A DNA stretch of 64,000 bases from Clostridium oryzae. Lineage in GTDB: Bacteria > Bacillota > Clostridia > Clostridiales > Clostridiaceae. The position numbers and the translations under genes were made by a program. Below the pieces are notes generated by a model. It saw nothing but the letters and a program-made list of their open reading frames with translations. It was not told the DNA's origin and ran no database searches. Positions 1 to 7,087 of this stretch are shown here, in pieces. The DNA lies in the NCBI RefSeq assembly GCF_002029235.1, contig NZ_MZGV01000002.1, positions 85,674 to 149,673 on the forward strand, read 5' to 3'. Numbering within the stretch: position 1 is the first letter of the stretch; each line of letters begins with the position of its first letter.

Positions 1-314
1 AGTCCATGCCTTCTGATTGAAGGAAGAACCTCATGAGTTACCCAGCGCTTGAACTTTTTAGCCCCTGGCTTGTCAGAGCGAAGAATTAAATTGTATAGTC
101 CACTTTCATTGATACATGTCATTTCCTGCGGACCACCAGGGGTGTCCACTCTTACCGGCTCCCTTTCATCGGCATCTAATCTTTCTGCCGCATCTCGATA
201 TTTTGAGATACCGAGTACAGCACAGACATCCTTAAGTACCCACCAAGGACTACCTTCCTTTAAAATTGTTCTGACATTGTTGCCCTCGTAGTTGAAAATA
301 GTTAATTTGTTCAT
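1..314 (-). CDS. Phage antirepressor, Bro-N domain (partial, C-terminus off the left edge)
   Basis: The visible 104 residues form a Bro-N domain, the DNA-binding N-terminal domain of phage antirepressors. It begins MNKLTIFNYEGNNVRTI, continues with WWVLKDVCAVLGISK and the typical INESGLYNLILRSDKPGAKK block, and ends in FKRWVTHEVLPSIRRHG. ATG at 314 is preceded by GGAGG at a good distance. The C-terminal domain (often Ant or KilA-C) lies outside the window. It is transcribed in the same direction as the polymerase module to its right but separated from it by a terminator-like hairpin. Its expected role is control of lysogeny or early gene expression; which C-terminal domain is present cannot be seen. 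Confidence 0.88.
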   Translation of the reverse strand, partial: MNKLTIFNYEGNNVRTILKEGSPWWVLKDVCAVLGISKYRDAAERLDADEREPVRVDTPGGPQEMTCINESGLYNLILRSDKPGAKKFKRWVTHEVLPSIRRHG

Positions 315-371
315 ATCGAACCTCCAGCATATAGTTGTAGAGCGATAAAACATGCCCTCAGCTATAAGCAA

Positions 372-400
372 AAAAAGAGGAGGCTTCGAACCCCCTCAAA
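372..400 (-). terminator. Rho-independent terminator after the phage DNA polymerase
   Basis: Read on the minus strand, a GAGGGGG / CCTCCTC stem with a TTCGAAG loop is followed by a run of seven T. It sits immediately after the stop codon of the polymerase gene and upstream of the Bro-N gene. Confidence 0.6.
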
Positions 401-2335
401 TTAATCTTTTTTATAAAAATCACATTCAAACCCATCAGCACGAAGCAAAAGCCCCTGAGCCCAAGGTGGTGTCTGTCCCATAAGAGCACATATATCTGGA
501 ACAGATACTTCTAAAGGAACCTCTAAAACTACCTCATCATGGACATGCATTACAATATCAAAACCTTTTTCATTAAGCTTTCTCATGGCATAGCAAAGAA
601 GATCTCTTGAAATGGCCTGCACGATGTTCTCAACAAACTTCGGACCATAGCTTTCAATACGCTCCCACTTCTTTGTGGCACCAACGCCTTCATACGTCAC
701 TGTTTCACTGCCGAATCTGTTAATCCCCATCCTTGGTTTGACATAGGTAAGCTGTCTCCCGGATGGCAGCCATATCAACAGCATTCCACTACGATATTCA
801 AATCGGATACGATGAGTTTCTGTTCTGGATCTTTCTTTTACAGCTTTTTTAACTGCTCTATCGACATCCCACCAAAGCCTAACAATGTTTGGATTCGCAT
901 TTCTCCACGCATATACCAGTGGCTTTAACTCTTCTTCGGTAAGACCCATATCAAGTGCTCCCATTGCTTTTAACGCACCAACCGATCCACCATAACCCAA
1001 GGCCAACTCCGCAATTTTTCCTTTTTGTCTGAGTGGACTACCTTTTGTGACTTCTTCCAAGGGGACCCTAAACATCTGGGAAGCGGATGCTTCGTAAATC
1101 TTGCCATGGGTAGCGAATACCTCATTTCTCCATGTCTCGCCTGCGAGCCAGGCAATCACTCTAGCTTCAATTGCACTAAAATCAGCAACAATAAACTTAT
1201 ATCCTTTCTTTGGAACAAAGGCAGTACGGATTAACTCGGACAAAACTCCTGGAACAGAATCGTACAATAATTCCAAGGCCTCAAAATGACCACCTCTAAC
1301 TAACCTTCGCGCCTGCTCCAGATCCGGCAAATGGTTCTGCGGAAGATTTTGAACTTGTATAAGCCTCCCTGCAAATCTGCCGGTTCGATTGGCACCATAA
1401 AACTGCAATAGACCACGTGCTCTTTCATCTGCACATACTGCATTTTCCATAGCGGTGTATTTCTTTACACTGGACTTGGCTAGTAGTTGCCTCAATTCCA
1501 GCACTTCACTCAGGTGATCTGGAGCTTCCTTTAATAGTGCCTTAACTGACGCCTTATCAAGACTATCCGTTTCCAGACCACTTTCCGATAGCCAGGTTTT
1601 CATCTGGGTCACTGAGTTTGGATTTTCAAGTTTAGTAAGCTCTTTTAGTCGGCTTGTGAATTCCTCTCGGGTTTGTTCATCACACTGGATAGCCTGCCTT
1701 ACCAATTCTAAATCCAATTGAATACCTCGATCATTAATCTGCTGGTCTAGAATATAGTTCTGCCACTCCTCTTCTGGCATAGGGAACTTATGAAGCTTTG
1801 CCTGTATGGAAAGTTCAGCTTCAACATCTCGAAGGTTATATGCTTTGAAACTCTCCCACTTTTCTAAAGCATGCTCCGGTAGATTGCGAGTTCGGCCTCC
1901 ATTAGACTGAGTCGCTTTGCAGGGAACTGAGAAATATCTTATGAGTTCCTTACCCTCAGTCAGCTTTTTCTTATCAGCTCCTGTTACAAGAGCCGCTCCT
2001 TCTAGCGATAGAGGAAGTCCTAGGTAGGCAGACCACACCATCGTACAACGCCATGAAGCAGGCTCAAGCCAGACACCAAAATGACGAGACAAGCAGATTC
2101 GTTCAAATTGAGCATTAAATGCCCACTTTATAATCTGGCTATCTAGAACTGCATTCTGGATTTCTTGTGGGATCTTTTCGCCACATGCTAAATCAACTAC
2201 CTGTACAGGACCACCATCCACACTGTAGCCCAAAAGTAGGATTTGAAAATCCGGTGCTTCAGCGTAACGATAGACCCCGCTTTTGGCGATGTCTACGCTA
2301 CTATATGTTTCTATATCTATGCTGAGGGTTCTCAT
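401..2335 (-). CDS. Phage-type DNA polymerase, family A, with 3'-5' exonuclease domain
   Basis: A replicative polymerase of the PolA fold as found in Firmicutes prophages, 644 aa. The N-terminus has a DnaQ-like exonuclease motif (LSIDIETYSSVD, residues 4-15). The polymerase domain shows motif A (VADFSAIEARVIAWLAGE), the helix O/motif B region (KIAELALGYGGSVGALKAMG) and motif C (HVHDEVVLEVP) close to the C-terminus. All expected catalytic acidic residues are present, so it looks intact. Its start overlaps the stop of the upstream DUF2815 gene by 4 bases (ATGA), so the two are translationally coupled. Together with DUF2815 and DUF2800 it forms a recurrent prophage replication cassette. Its G+C content is clearly above that of the chromosomal genes in this window. 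Confidence 0.93.
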   Translation of the reverse strand: MRTLSIDIETYSSVDIAKSGVYRYAEAPDFQILLLGYSVDGGPVQVVDLACGEKIPQEIQNAVLDSQIIKWAFNAQFERICLSRHFGVWLEPASWRCTMVWSAYLGLPLSLEGAALVTGADKKKLTEGKELIRYFSVPCKATQSNGGRTRNLPEHALEKWESFKAYNLRDVEAELSIQAKLHKFPMPEEEWQNYILDQQINDRGIQLDLELVRQAIQCDEQTREEFTSRLKELTKLENPNSVTQMKTWLSESGLETDSLDKASVKALLKEAPDHLSEVLELRQLLAKSSVKKYTAMENAVCADERARGLLQFYGANRTGRFAGRLIQVQNLPQNHLPDLEQARRLVRGGHFEALELLYDSVPGVLSELIRTAFVPKKGYKFIVADFSAIEARVIAWLAGETWRNEVFATHGKIYEASASQMFRVPLEEVTKGSPLRQKGKIAELALGYGGSVGALKAMGALDMGLTEEELKPLVYAWRNANPNIVRLWWDVDRAVKKAVKERSRTETHRIRFEYRSGMLLIWLPSGRQLTYVKPRMGINRFGSETVTYEGVGATKKWERIESYGPKFVENIVQAISRDLLCYAMRKLNEKGFDIVMHVHDEVVLEVPLEVSVPDICALMGQTPPWAQGLLLRADGFECDFYKKD

Positions 2336-2892
2336 GATAAAAAGTCGTCATCCACGTCAGTGGCAAAGTCATCAGCTGCATTGGTTCTACCGCCTAAAGG
2401 CTCACCATCGCGGATTTTTTGAATGTTTCCAAGGCCACACGCTATACCCTTATTTCCATTGGAGTTAAAGGCGTAGAAGTTGATACTCACTCTTGCATAG
2501 ACACCGGAGTACACTTCTGAACGATCAAGGATTGGATTGACGTTTCTGTCTACAATTTGTGGAGCAGTATTGCTGTTGGCATTGATAAAATAGCTGTTGG
2601 CATAAGCCTCATCATCCGGACGATCAATGTCGCCATCACGCAGAGGGAGCTTGAGAACTGCTTTATTGGGAATCTTCCCACCGAATTTACCTTTACCTTC
2701 CTCTATGGCGGCATTCACTGCTTCGTTGATAGCGCTTAAGGTTTTAGTATCACTCTTAGGGATAATCAGGCTCACACTGTATTTTTCAGTACCGCCATTG
2801 ATAGATTTAGGTTCCCAGACATTGGCATAAGAGAGTCGTACAACTCCTGTGATTACTTTCGTTGGGTTCGTTCTTTTTACTGTTTTTGACAT
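2332..2892 (-). CDS. DUF2815 family protein (phage replication module, probable ssDNA-binding role)
   Basis: A 186-aa protein from MSKTVKRTNPTKVITG to an acidic tail ending DDDFLS. It matches the DUF2815 pattern: a beta-rich body with RLSYANVWEP, SLIIPKSD and the YARVSINFYAFNSNGNKGI block. An acidic C-terminal tail is typical of single-stranded DNA binding proteins, and the family sits between DUF2800 and the polymerase in many prophages, so an SSB-like function is inferred. ATG at 2892 has GGAGG nine bases upstream; an in-frame ATG eight codons earlier falls inside the upstream coding region and is not preferred. Confidence 0.85.
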   Translation of the reverse strand: MSKTVKRTNPTKVITGVVRLSYANVWEPKSINGGTEKYSVSLIIPKSDTKTLSAINEAVNAAIEEGKGKFGGKIPNKAVLKLPLRDGDIDRPDDEAYANSYFINANSNTAPQIVDRNVNPILDRSEVYSGVYARVSINFYAFNSNGNKGIACGLGNIQKIRDGEPLGGRTNAADDFATDVDDDFLS

Positions 2893-2896
2893 AGTA

Positions 2897-4024
2897 TTAT
2901 ACCTCCATAAAATCATTTTTTGCTGATGATGTGTTCATTTCAGGACGCTTGTCTGAAACTGGTACTAGCGTCGGTTTGCCTGGTGGCTTCATAATTAGTC
3001 CACCAAGGACTTCATTAAATTTTGTCTTGCCCATCAATTTCTCCATTTCAGTAATAGTGATGAGACTTTGCTTGTATATGTCGCGATAACCTGCATTCTT
3101 TGCCGCTTCTGCGACCGCTTCTTCATCTTTGTATTTACGGTTGGAACGGCCTTCGACTACTTTAAAGCCGGGCCACTTCTTTCCATGATTAACTGCTGCA
3201 TCTGTCGCATAGGCTATAATCTCATTTGTCCATCTGGTGAGATCACCGATAGAAGATAGAATCTCAGCAATTTCTTCATCTGATAAAAGTGGCGGTAGCG
3301 CAAACTCAAATGTAGCCAGTTTCATTTTCGCTTCTGCTCTTGCTCGACATTTCACTGCAGCCCGACAAAATTGACACCACTCTCCGGGGCAATAGTTTCC
3401 GTCACCAGCGAAGGCCAGTTCAGCTTTAGGTTTCAAAACTTCTTCAGCCCATCGATACAAGCTTTCTTTTGAGACTGTGGACGTGCTGATATTTTCACGA
3501 CGAGGTTGATAAATTGTCATTGAAACCATCTCGATGTCATAAATACCATCAAAGAGATCCAGTGCACCAAGGGCATATAGTTTCATTTGAGGATTGTCCT
3601 CTGCGCTGACTAAGACACCCTGACCATACTTAAAATCAATAATGTGAAGAGTTCCATCAGCTATAATTACACAATCCCCGGTCCCAAAGCCATCAGGAAC
3701 ATACTTTGAAAAATCAAGCCGCTGTTCTATCAAGATTAAGGGGTCACTACATGTCTGCTTGGCTTGCTCAATCACTTCAAGCACATACTCTACATATCCA
3801 TCGGTGTAATTATCCATCTCATCTGAGTCATATGGAGAAACCGGCTTTTTTGATCTCATCTTAAGCGCTTTGCGGAGCTTGTGCTCACTTAACGCATGGG
3901 CAGCTGTGCCTTCAGCCGCAGCTTCACCGCTGTTGTCGTCAAACTCCAGCTCCAACCTCGCTGATGGTGTGCAGTTTAACCACCTATGGGCTCCAGATGC
4001 AGAGAGAATTGCATGTTTACTCAT
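2897..4024 (-). CDS. DUF2800 protein, PD-(D/E)XK nuclease of the Cas4/RecB type
   Basis: A 375-aa protein starting MSKHAILSASGAHRWLNCTPS. The nuclease core is visible as GTAAHALSEH, then DGFGTGDCVIIADGTLHIIDFKYGQG with the D...D-x-K catalytic pattern, and a conserved QMKLYALGAL helix. A late cysteine cluster (CPGEWCQFC...C, about residues 213-227) resembles the Fe-S ligands of Cas4/AddB-like nucleases. It is probably an exonuclease for phage replication or recombination. Its start overlaps the stop of the preceding 105-aa protein by 4 bases. All catalytic residues appear intact. Confidence 0.85.
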   Translation of the reverse strand: MSKHAILSASGAHRWLNCTPSARLELEFDDNSGEAAAEGTAAHALSEHKLRKALKMRSKKPVSPYDSDEMDNYTDGYVEYVLEVIEQAKQTCSDPLILIEQRLDFSKYVPDGFGTGDCVIIADGTLHIIDFKYGQGVLVSAEDNPQMKLYALGALDLFDGIYDIEMVSMTIYQPRRENISTSTVSKESLYRWAEEVLKPKAELAFAGDGNYCPGEWCQFCRAAVKCRARAEAKMKLATFEFALPPLLSDEEIAEILSSIGDLTRWTNEIIAYATDAAVNHGKKWPGFKVVEGRSNRKYKDEEAVAEAAKNAGYRDIYKQSLITITEMEKLMGKTKFNEVLGGLIMKPPGKPTLVPVSDKRPEMNTSSAKNDFMEV

Positions 4025-4338
4025 TTCAATCCCTCCGCATCGGCAAGAAGTGCAGCATACTTGCTTGGATCAATCTGGCTGAGTTTTGATGCACCATACT
4101 TTTCTAGAAGTGCTCTTACTTCAGCTGTAAATCCGTCATGGCTTTTTTCCGCAAGTACCGCCCTTACTTCTTCTAAGGTGAGCTGCTTTTCTTCAGATTG
4201 TTTTTCAGGCTTTGGTTGCTCTGGCTTTGTAATCTCATGAGGCCCATTACTTGCTATTGCATCAGCTACAGCCTGAACACTATCTGCCAGAGCTCTAAGA
4301 TCTGACACCACATCGAGAAGGAGCTTAATCTTACTCAT
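4021..4338 (-). CDS. Small phage protein of unknown function (105 aa)
   Basis: From ATG at 4338 (MSKIKLLLDVVSDLRALADS), with GGAGG upstream. A GTG nine bases earlier directly abuts the ribosome binding site and is rejected. The N-terminal third is an amphipathic helix. A charged proline/glutamate linker (KPEQPKPEKQSEEKQ) follows, then a C-terminal helical domain LTLEEVRAVLAEKSHDGFTA. The layout, a coiled-coil plus a small domain, is common in this prophage cassette; I know no demonstrated function. It overlaps both neighbours and is clearly part of the operon. Confidence 0.7.
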   Translation of the reverse strand: MSKIKLLLDVVSDLRALADSVQAVADAIASNGPHEITKPEQPKPEKQSEEKQLTLEEVRAVLAEKSHDGFTAEVRALLEKYGASKLSQIDPSKYAALLADAEGLK

Positions 4339-4540
4339 GACCCACACCTCCTTCCTTGATTTCCTTTATTTCTACCGTCTCAACTGAGTCACCGGGAGTA
4401 ATTACAAGCAGACTGACTTTCTTTCCAAATAGGAAATCAAGCATTCTCGCTCGGATTGTCTTCCGACTGCTTTGAATTACTGAGCTTCTTTCGCCACCGG
4501 GCCTTGCCACATTGATTGTGACTTTGTGTTTAAGGTTCAT
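4331..4540 (-). CDS. Small phage protein of unknown function (69 aa)
   Basis: A 69-aa protein starting MNLKHKVTINVARPGGERSS with a good GGAG site upstream (aaaggagatggaat). It is predicted to be mostly beta-strand with a basic middle (RKTIRARMLDFLFGKK) and ends GGVGHE. Its last codons overlap the start of the next gene by 8 bases. I recognise no domain. Confidence 0.6.
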   Translation of the reverse strand: MNLKHKVTINVARPGGERSSVIQSSRKTIRARMLDFLFGKKVSLLVITPGDSVETVEIKEIKEGGVGHE

Positions 4541-4657
4541 ATTCCATCTCCTTTCTGGGGGCGATTTATCTGCCCCTCACCGATAAGCGAAAAAGAGAGT
4601 TCTTTCGAACCCCCTTTTCAGAAAAGATTTTTTTATAAAGGGTTCTTGCGAACCCAA

Positions 4658-5152
4658 TTAGGATAGAATTTTTCTAAGTCTTTCTTGAAGCTTCTTAAGG
4701 CGACCACGAATAGCCGCTTCTGTAACACCTTCTTCTGTTGCAATATCAGTGTTGGATCGTTTTTCAAGGTATACTTTTTTGAAGAGTTCTTTTTGTTGTG
4801 GTAAAAGACACTCCATTGCCTTGGTTAACTTGTCCAGCATATCTTGATGTTCAGCCTCATCTTCTGCTTGTATAATTAGCTGTTCTGGATTCGCAGTATC
4901 ATCTGCAAGATACTTATTGCGGTCATTTGCCGCTTCCTCTTCGCCATCATGATAAGCATCCAGATGTGTTGTCACTCGATAATCGTACCGGCGCTGCTCG
5001 TCCACTTCGTCATCATCCATAGTATGTAAAAGCTCGATATCAGCTTCGGTGACTCCATCTTCACCTGGGGTAATCACAATCTTTGTTCCTTCAGCAGTGT
5101 AATAAATGTAGTTAGTTCTCTTCTTTTTACTTGTTTTGTACGCTCTTTTCAT
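4658..5152 (-). CDS. Sigma-70-like phage transcription regulator (region 4 HTH)
   Basis: A 164-aa protein from MKRAYKTSKKKRTNYIYY. The C-terminal 60 residues have a sigma region-4 layout: LTKAMECLLPQQKELFKKVY, then the HTH NTDIATEEGVTEAAIRGRLKKLQERL. The N-terminal half is acidic and has no recognisable region 2, so it may act as an ArpU/sigma-like late regulator rather than a full sigma factor. ATG at 5152 has AAAGGAG seven bases upstream. A longer reading frame reaching 5266 exists but would run through the terminator hairpin and lacks a ribosome binding site. It is the first or second gene of the minus-strand phage operon. Confidence 0.75.
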   Translation of the reverse strand: MKRAYKTSKKKRTNYIYYTAEGTKIVITPGEDGVTEADIELLHTMDDDEVDEQRRYDYRVTTHLDAYHDGEEEAANDRNKYLADDTANPEQLIIQAEDEAEHQDMLDKLTKAMECLLPQQKELFKKVYLEKRSNTDIATEEGVTEAAIRGRLKKLQERLRKILS

Positions 5153-5214
5153 AATTTGACTCCTTTGGTTTTCAAAATTTGGCTTTGAAAAATCCGCAGG
5201 AGCCGGTTTTCTTT

Positions 5215-5292
5215 TATCCGCAGAGCAGAAAAAAAGACGGGCAGGAAACACTTTCAAAGTGTTCATCCTGTCCGTCTAGCGGCTCTGCGGAT
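5215..5292 (-). terminator. Rho-independent terminator nested in an outer inverted repeat
   Basis: On the minus strand, an AGACGG.CAGG.../...CCTG.CCGTCT stem (5235-5277), with an AACACTTT/AAAGTGTT inner stem, is followed by seven T. It is enclosed by an outer 11-bp perfect repeat (ATCCGCAGAGC at 5215, GCTCTGCGGAT at 5282). It lies between the 49-aa gene and the sigma-like gene, so it could be a site of regulated read-through. Confidence 0.7.
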
Positions 5293-5321
5293 TATTTCGT
5301 ATAATTGCTTGATCACAATTC

Positions 5322-5471
5322 TTAAATTGCCTCAGAGTTAATAACTTTCATGGTGCCATCTTCCATGAACTGAATAACTGTCTTAAACCCTCTCTGAACA
5401 ATTTCAACTATTTTATTTGAAGCATCTGCTCGACAAACTGTCTTACCATTACCATTCTTAATCACTTCCAT
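5322..5471 (-). CDS. Small phage protein (49 aa), first gene of the minus-strand module
   Basis: A short gene beginning MEVIKNGNGKTVCRADASNK and ending MKVINSEAI. CGGAGGTGAGGGC directly precedes ATG 5471. A single domain with two short beta hairpins and a helix (IVEIVQRGFKTVIQFMEDG) is likely. The function is unknown. It is expressed from the divergent region and followed by the nested terminator. Confidence 0.6.
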   Translation of the reverse strand: MEVIKNGNGKTVCRADASNKIVEIVQRGFKTVIQFMEDGTMKVINSEAI

Positions 5472-5534
5472 GCCCTCACCTCCGTTTCACTTAATAAAGA
5501 TAATTTGTTTTTATTCGCGCAGTATATTGATGCG

Positions 5535-5563
5535 TTCGCAAATATAAAATTGAAATTTGCGAA
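5535..5563. promoter_or_regulatory. Inverted repeat operator candidate between phage module and ABC-3C operon
   Basis: A perfect 9-bp inverted repeat, TTCGCAAAT and ATTTGCGAA separated by 11 bases, lies in the divergent intergenic region and overlaps the -35 element of the plus-strand promoter. A dimeric repressor could control the ABC-3C operon here, and possibly the minus-strand phage genes. No regulator can be assigned from sequence. Confidence 0.5.
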
Positions 5564-5578
5564 AATACGTGATATAAT
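5550..5578 (+). promoter_or_regulatory. Sigma-A promoter of the ABC-3C operon
   Basis: TTGAAA (5550-5555), a 17-base spacer and TATAAT (5573-5578) with an extended TGA before the -10. The predicted start near 5585 gives a 5' leader of about 135 bases before the TTG start codon at 5722. Confidence 0.65.
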
Positions 5579-5649
5579 TGTAAAAAGTTGTGTACATTAC
5601 AGATGGACTGTACAGTGTCAACTTCCTTTGAAACAATTGTAGTAAAAAT

Positions 5650-5673
5650 AAAAAAACCATCTCTAACAGATGG
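5650..5673 (-). terminator. Minus-strand terminator in the ABC-3C leader
   Basis: On the minus strand CCATCT(G)TTAG AGATGG is followed by seven T. No minus-strand gene lies upstream, so it would stop antisense transcription coming from the defence genes before it reaches the phage module. Confidence 0.5.
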
Positions 5674-5721
5674 GTACAGATGGATACAACCGGATACAAA
5701 GCATGAAGGAGGTAATTTCTA

Positions 5722-6876
5722 TTGATATTGACATTTAGCGAATTCGCACAAATCCTGATGCCCATATTAGGTTCTGGGGCAAATACTGCAGAATTTACTA
5801 AAGAGTTGTTCTCTAATATCACTACTTTTCCAGATGATATGGATGGAGATTACAACCCTATTCATGACGTTACAAGTTCAGCTCTAAAAAGCTATTTTAA
5901 TGGCACTAGGCCTATTTCATCTATGGCGAAAAAAATTAATAAATACATAGATATAGATAAGTTTGAGAACTATATTAATTCGGCAAATGAAGACGCTCAA
6001 AGCTCCTTAGGTAGTAAACTTTCGGAGTATTTTCCAGACATTAATGCGTTCAATACGCCTGAAAAGTGCGCTAAAATTTTCAAAGATATTCTTATTGAAA
6101 GTGCAACATCAGGAAAAAGCAAAAAAGCCACTTCTACATCAAGTAAAAGTGGCCAATTAATAAGTGTTGACGTGCTAAAAAACGAGTTTGGTCTACGTCT
6201 AATTTTAGAGTCAAATGGTATTTGCCCCAACGATAATTGCTATCAACCTCTGTATGTTACGAGCAACAATGGTAAGACAGCAGCTAATTACGAAATTGCT
6301 CAAATCGATCCAAAATTGAAACCTGATAGCTATGAAAACCTTATTGCTTTGTGTCCAAAATGTAAAAATAAGTATTTGTTATCTCCAAGTCAAGATGATA
6401 TTAAACGCATGGCAGATATTAAAAGACATCTTATGCTAGAAGCTAATGCTATTGAAGCTTTGGCTGATTCAAAGATAGAAGAGGGCGTAAATAGAGTTTT
6501 AAGAAAAATAAGCACCACTCCATTCACAGAATTGATTCCTTTAAACTACGATCCAGTTGAAGTAAAAAGAAAGATTAAGAGAGACAATGTCCCTCTTTTT
6601 ATCAAAATTCAAAGCAGTGTTAATATCTACTATCTTTATGTTGAGAATTTATTTCAACAGTTGAGTAAAGAAGGTCAATTACGGTTTGAGCCATTCTCCA
6701 TGCAAGTGAAATTAAATTACTGGAATCTACGTGATCAGGGTTTATCACAATCTGATATCTATTATAAATTAGTTGATTGGCTTGCTAAAAACACAAATGA
6801 AAGTAAAGAACCGTGCGAAGTGATTATTTCATATTTCGTACAGAAGTGCGAGGTGTTCGATGTTATTGCCGAATAA
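5722..6876 (+). CDS. ABC-3C system effector-type component with HNH-like zinc finger
   Basis: A 384-aa protein that I place as the C-terminal-domain/effector component of an ABC-three-component (ABC-3C) system because of its two downstream partners. Residues 1-150 are helical. Residues about 150-215 carry a zinc-finger/HNH-like unit: RLILESNGICPNDNC (C-x4-C) and NLIALCPKCKNKY (C-x2-C). The strand that usually carries the catalytic His reads NYEIAQIDP here, without His, and the second His after CPKC is also absent. The nuclease fold may therefore be inactive or merely structural. The C-terminal 150 residues (TELIPLNYDPVEVKRKIKRD onward) are a helical domain that I cannot subtype. The start is TTG with GGAGG nine bases before it. 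The stop overlaps the next start by 17 bases. Confidence 0.72.
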   Translation: MILTFSEFAQILMPILGSGANTAEFTKELFSNITTFPDDMDGDYNPIHDVTSSALKSYFNGTRPISSMAKKINKYIDIDKFENYINSANEDAQSSLGSKLSEYFPDINAFNTPEKCAKIFKDILIESATSGKSKKATSTSSKSGQLISVDVLKNEFGLRLILESNGICPNDNCYQPLYVTSNNGKTAANYEIAQIDPKLKPDSYENLIALCPKCKNKYLLSPSQDDIKRMADIKRHLMLEANAIEALADSKIEEGVNRVLRKISTTPFTELIPLNYDPVEVKRKIKRDNVPLFIKIQSSVNIYYLYVENLFQQLSKEGQLRFEPFSMQVKLNYWNLRDQGLSQSDIYYKLVDWLAKNTNESKEPCEVIISYFVQKCEVFDVIAE

Positions 6877-7087
6877 AATTTTCACATATAACGAAAGTAT
6901 ATTGTCTAAATTCCCTTTTGTCCTTAAAGAACTGTCAATTTCTCCACAATCAGTAATAACTCTTTACATGAAGATGCGGCCTCTGATATCTGATGTGGGC
7001 GAATATATAGAAATCCTCGATTCTCTTTATGCATTACAGAAGATTGAATACGACGAAGATCGAGAGGTGTTGATATATGTTAGTTGA
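6860..7087 (+). CDS. ABC-3C system middle component (small, MC6-like)
   Basis: A 75-aa protein (MLLPNKIFTYNESILSKFPF...) with a compact alpha/beta, wHTH-like layout: SILSKFPFVLKELSISPQS and a C-terminal IEYDEDREVLIYVS hairpin. This resembles the small middle components of ABC-3C systems, which bridge the ATPase and the effector. Class 6 is my best guess from size and the LLP..IF..ESIL start. It overlaps the upstream effector gene by 17 bases and the downstream ATPase gene by 11 bases, a tight three-gene translational unit. GAGGTG precedes the ATG. Confidence 0.7.
   Translation: MLLPNKIFTYNESILSKFPFVLKELSISPQSVITLYMKMRPLISDVGEYIEILDSLYALQKIEYDEDREVLIYVS

Noticed and set aside
49..291. An 80-codon open frame on the plus strand at the left edge
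   Set aside because: It lies opposite the Bro-N domain, which has a good ribosome binding site and clear family similarity on the minus strand.
5153..5266. N-terminal extension of the phage sigma-like protein
   Set aside because: It would translate through the terminator hairpin, lacks a ribosome binding site and adds no recognisable sequence.
5671..5700. Repeated GGATACA-like words before the ABC-3C start, considered as a CRISPR or iteron array
   Set aside because: Only two to three imperfect copies without regular spacers.
5703..5738. Short upstream frame MKEVISIDIDI overlapping the start of the ABC-3C effector
   Set aside because: Its codons consist mostly of the ribosome binding site and start region of the main gene, and it has no ribosome binding site of its own.
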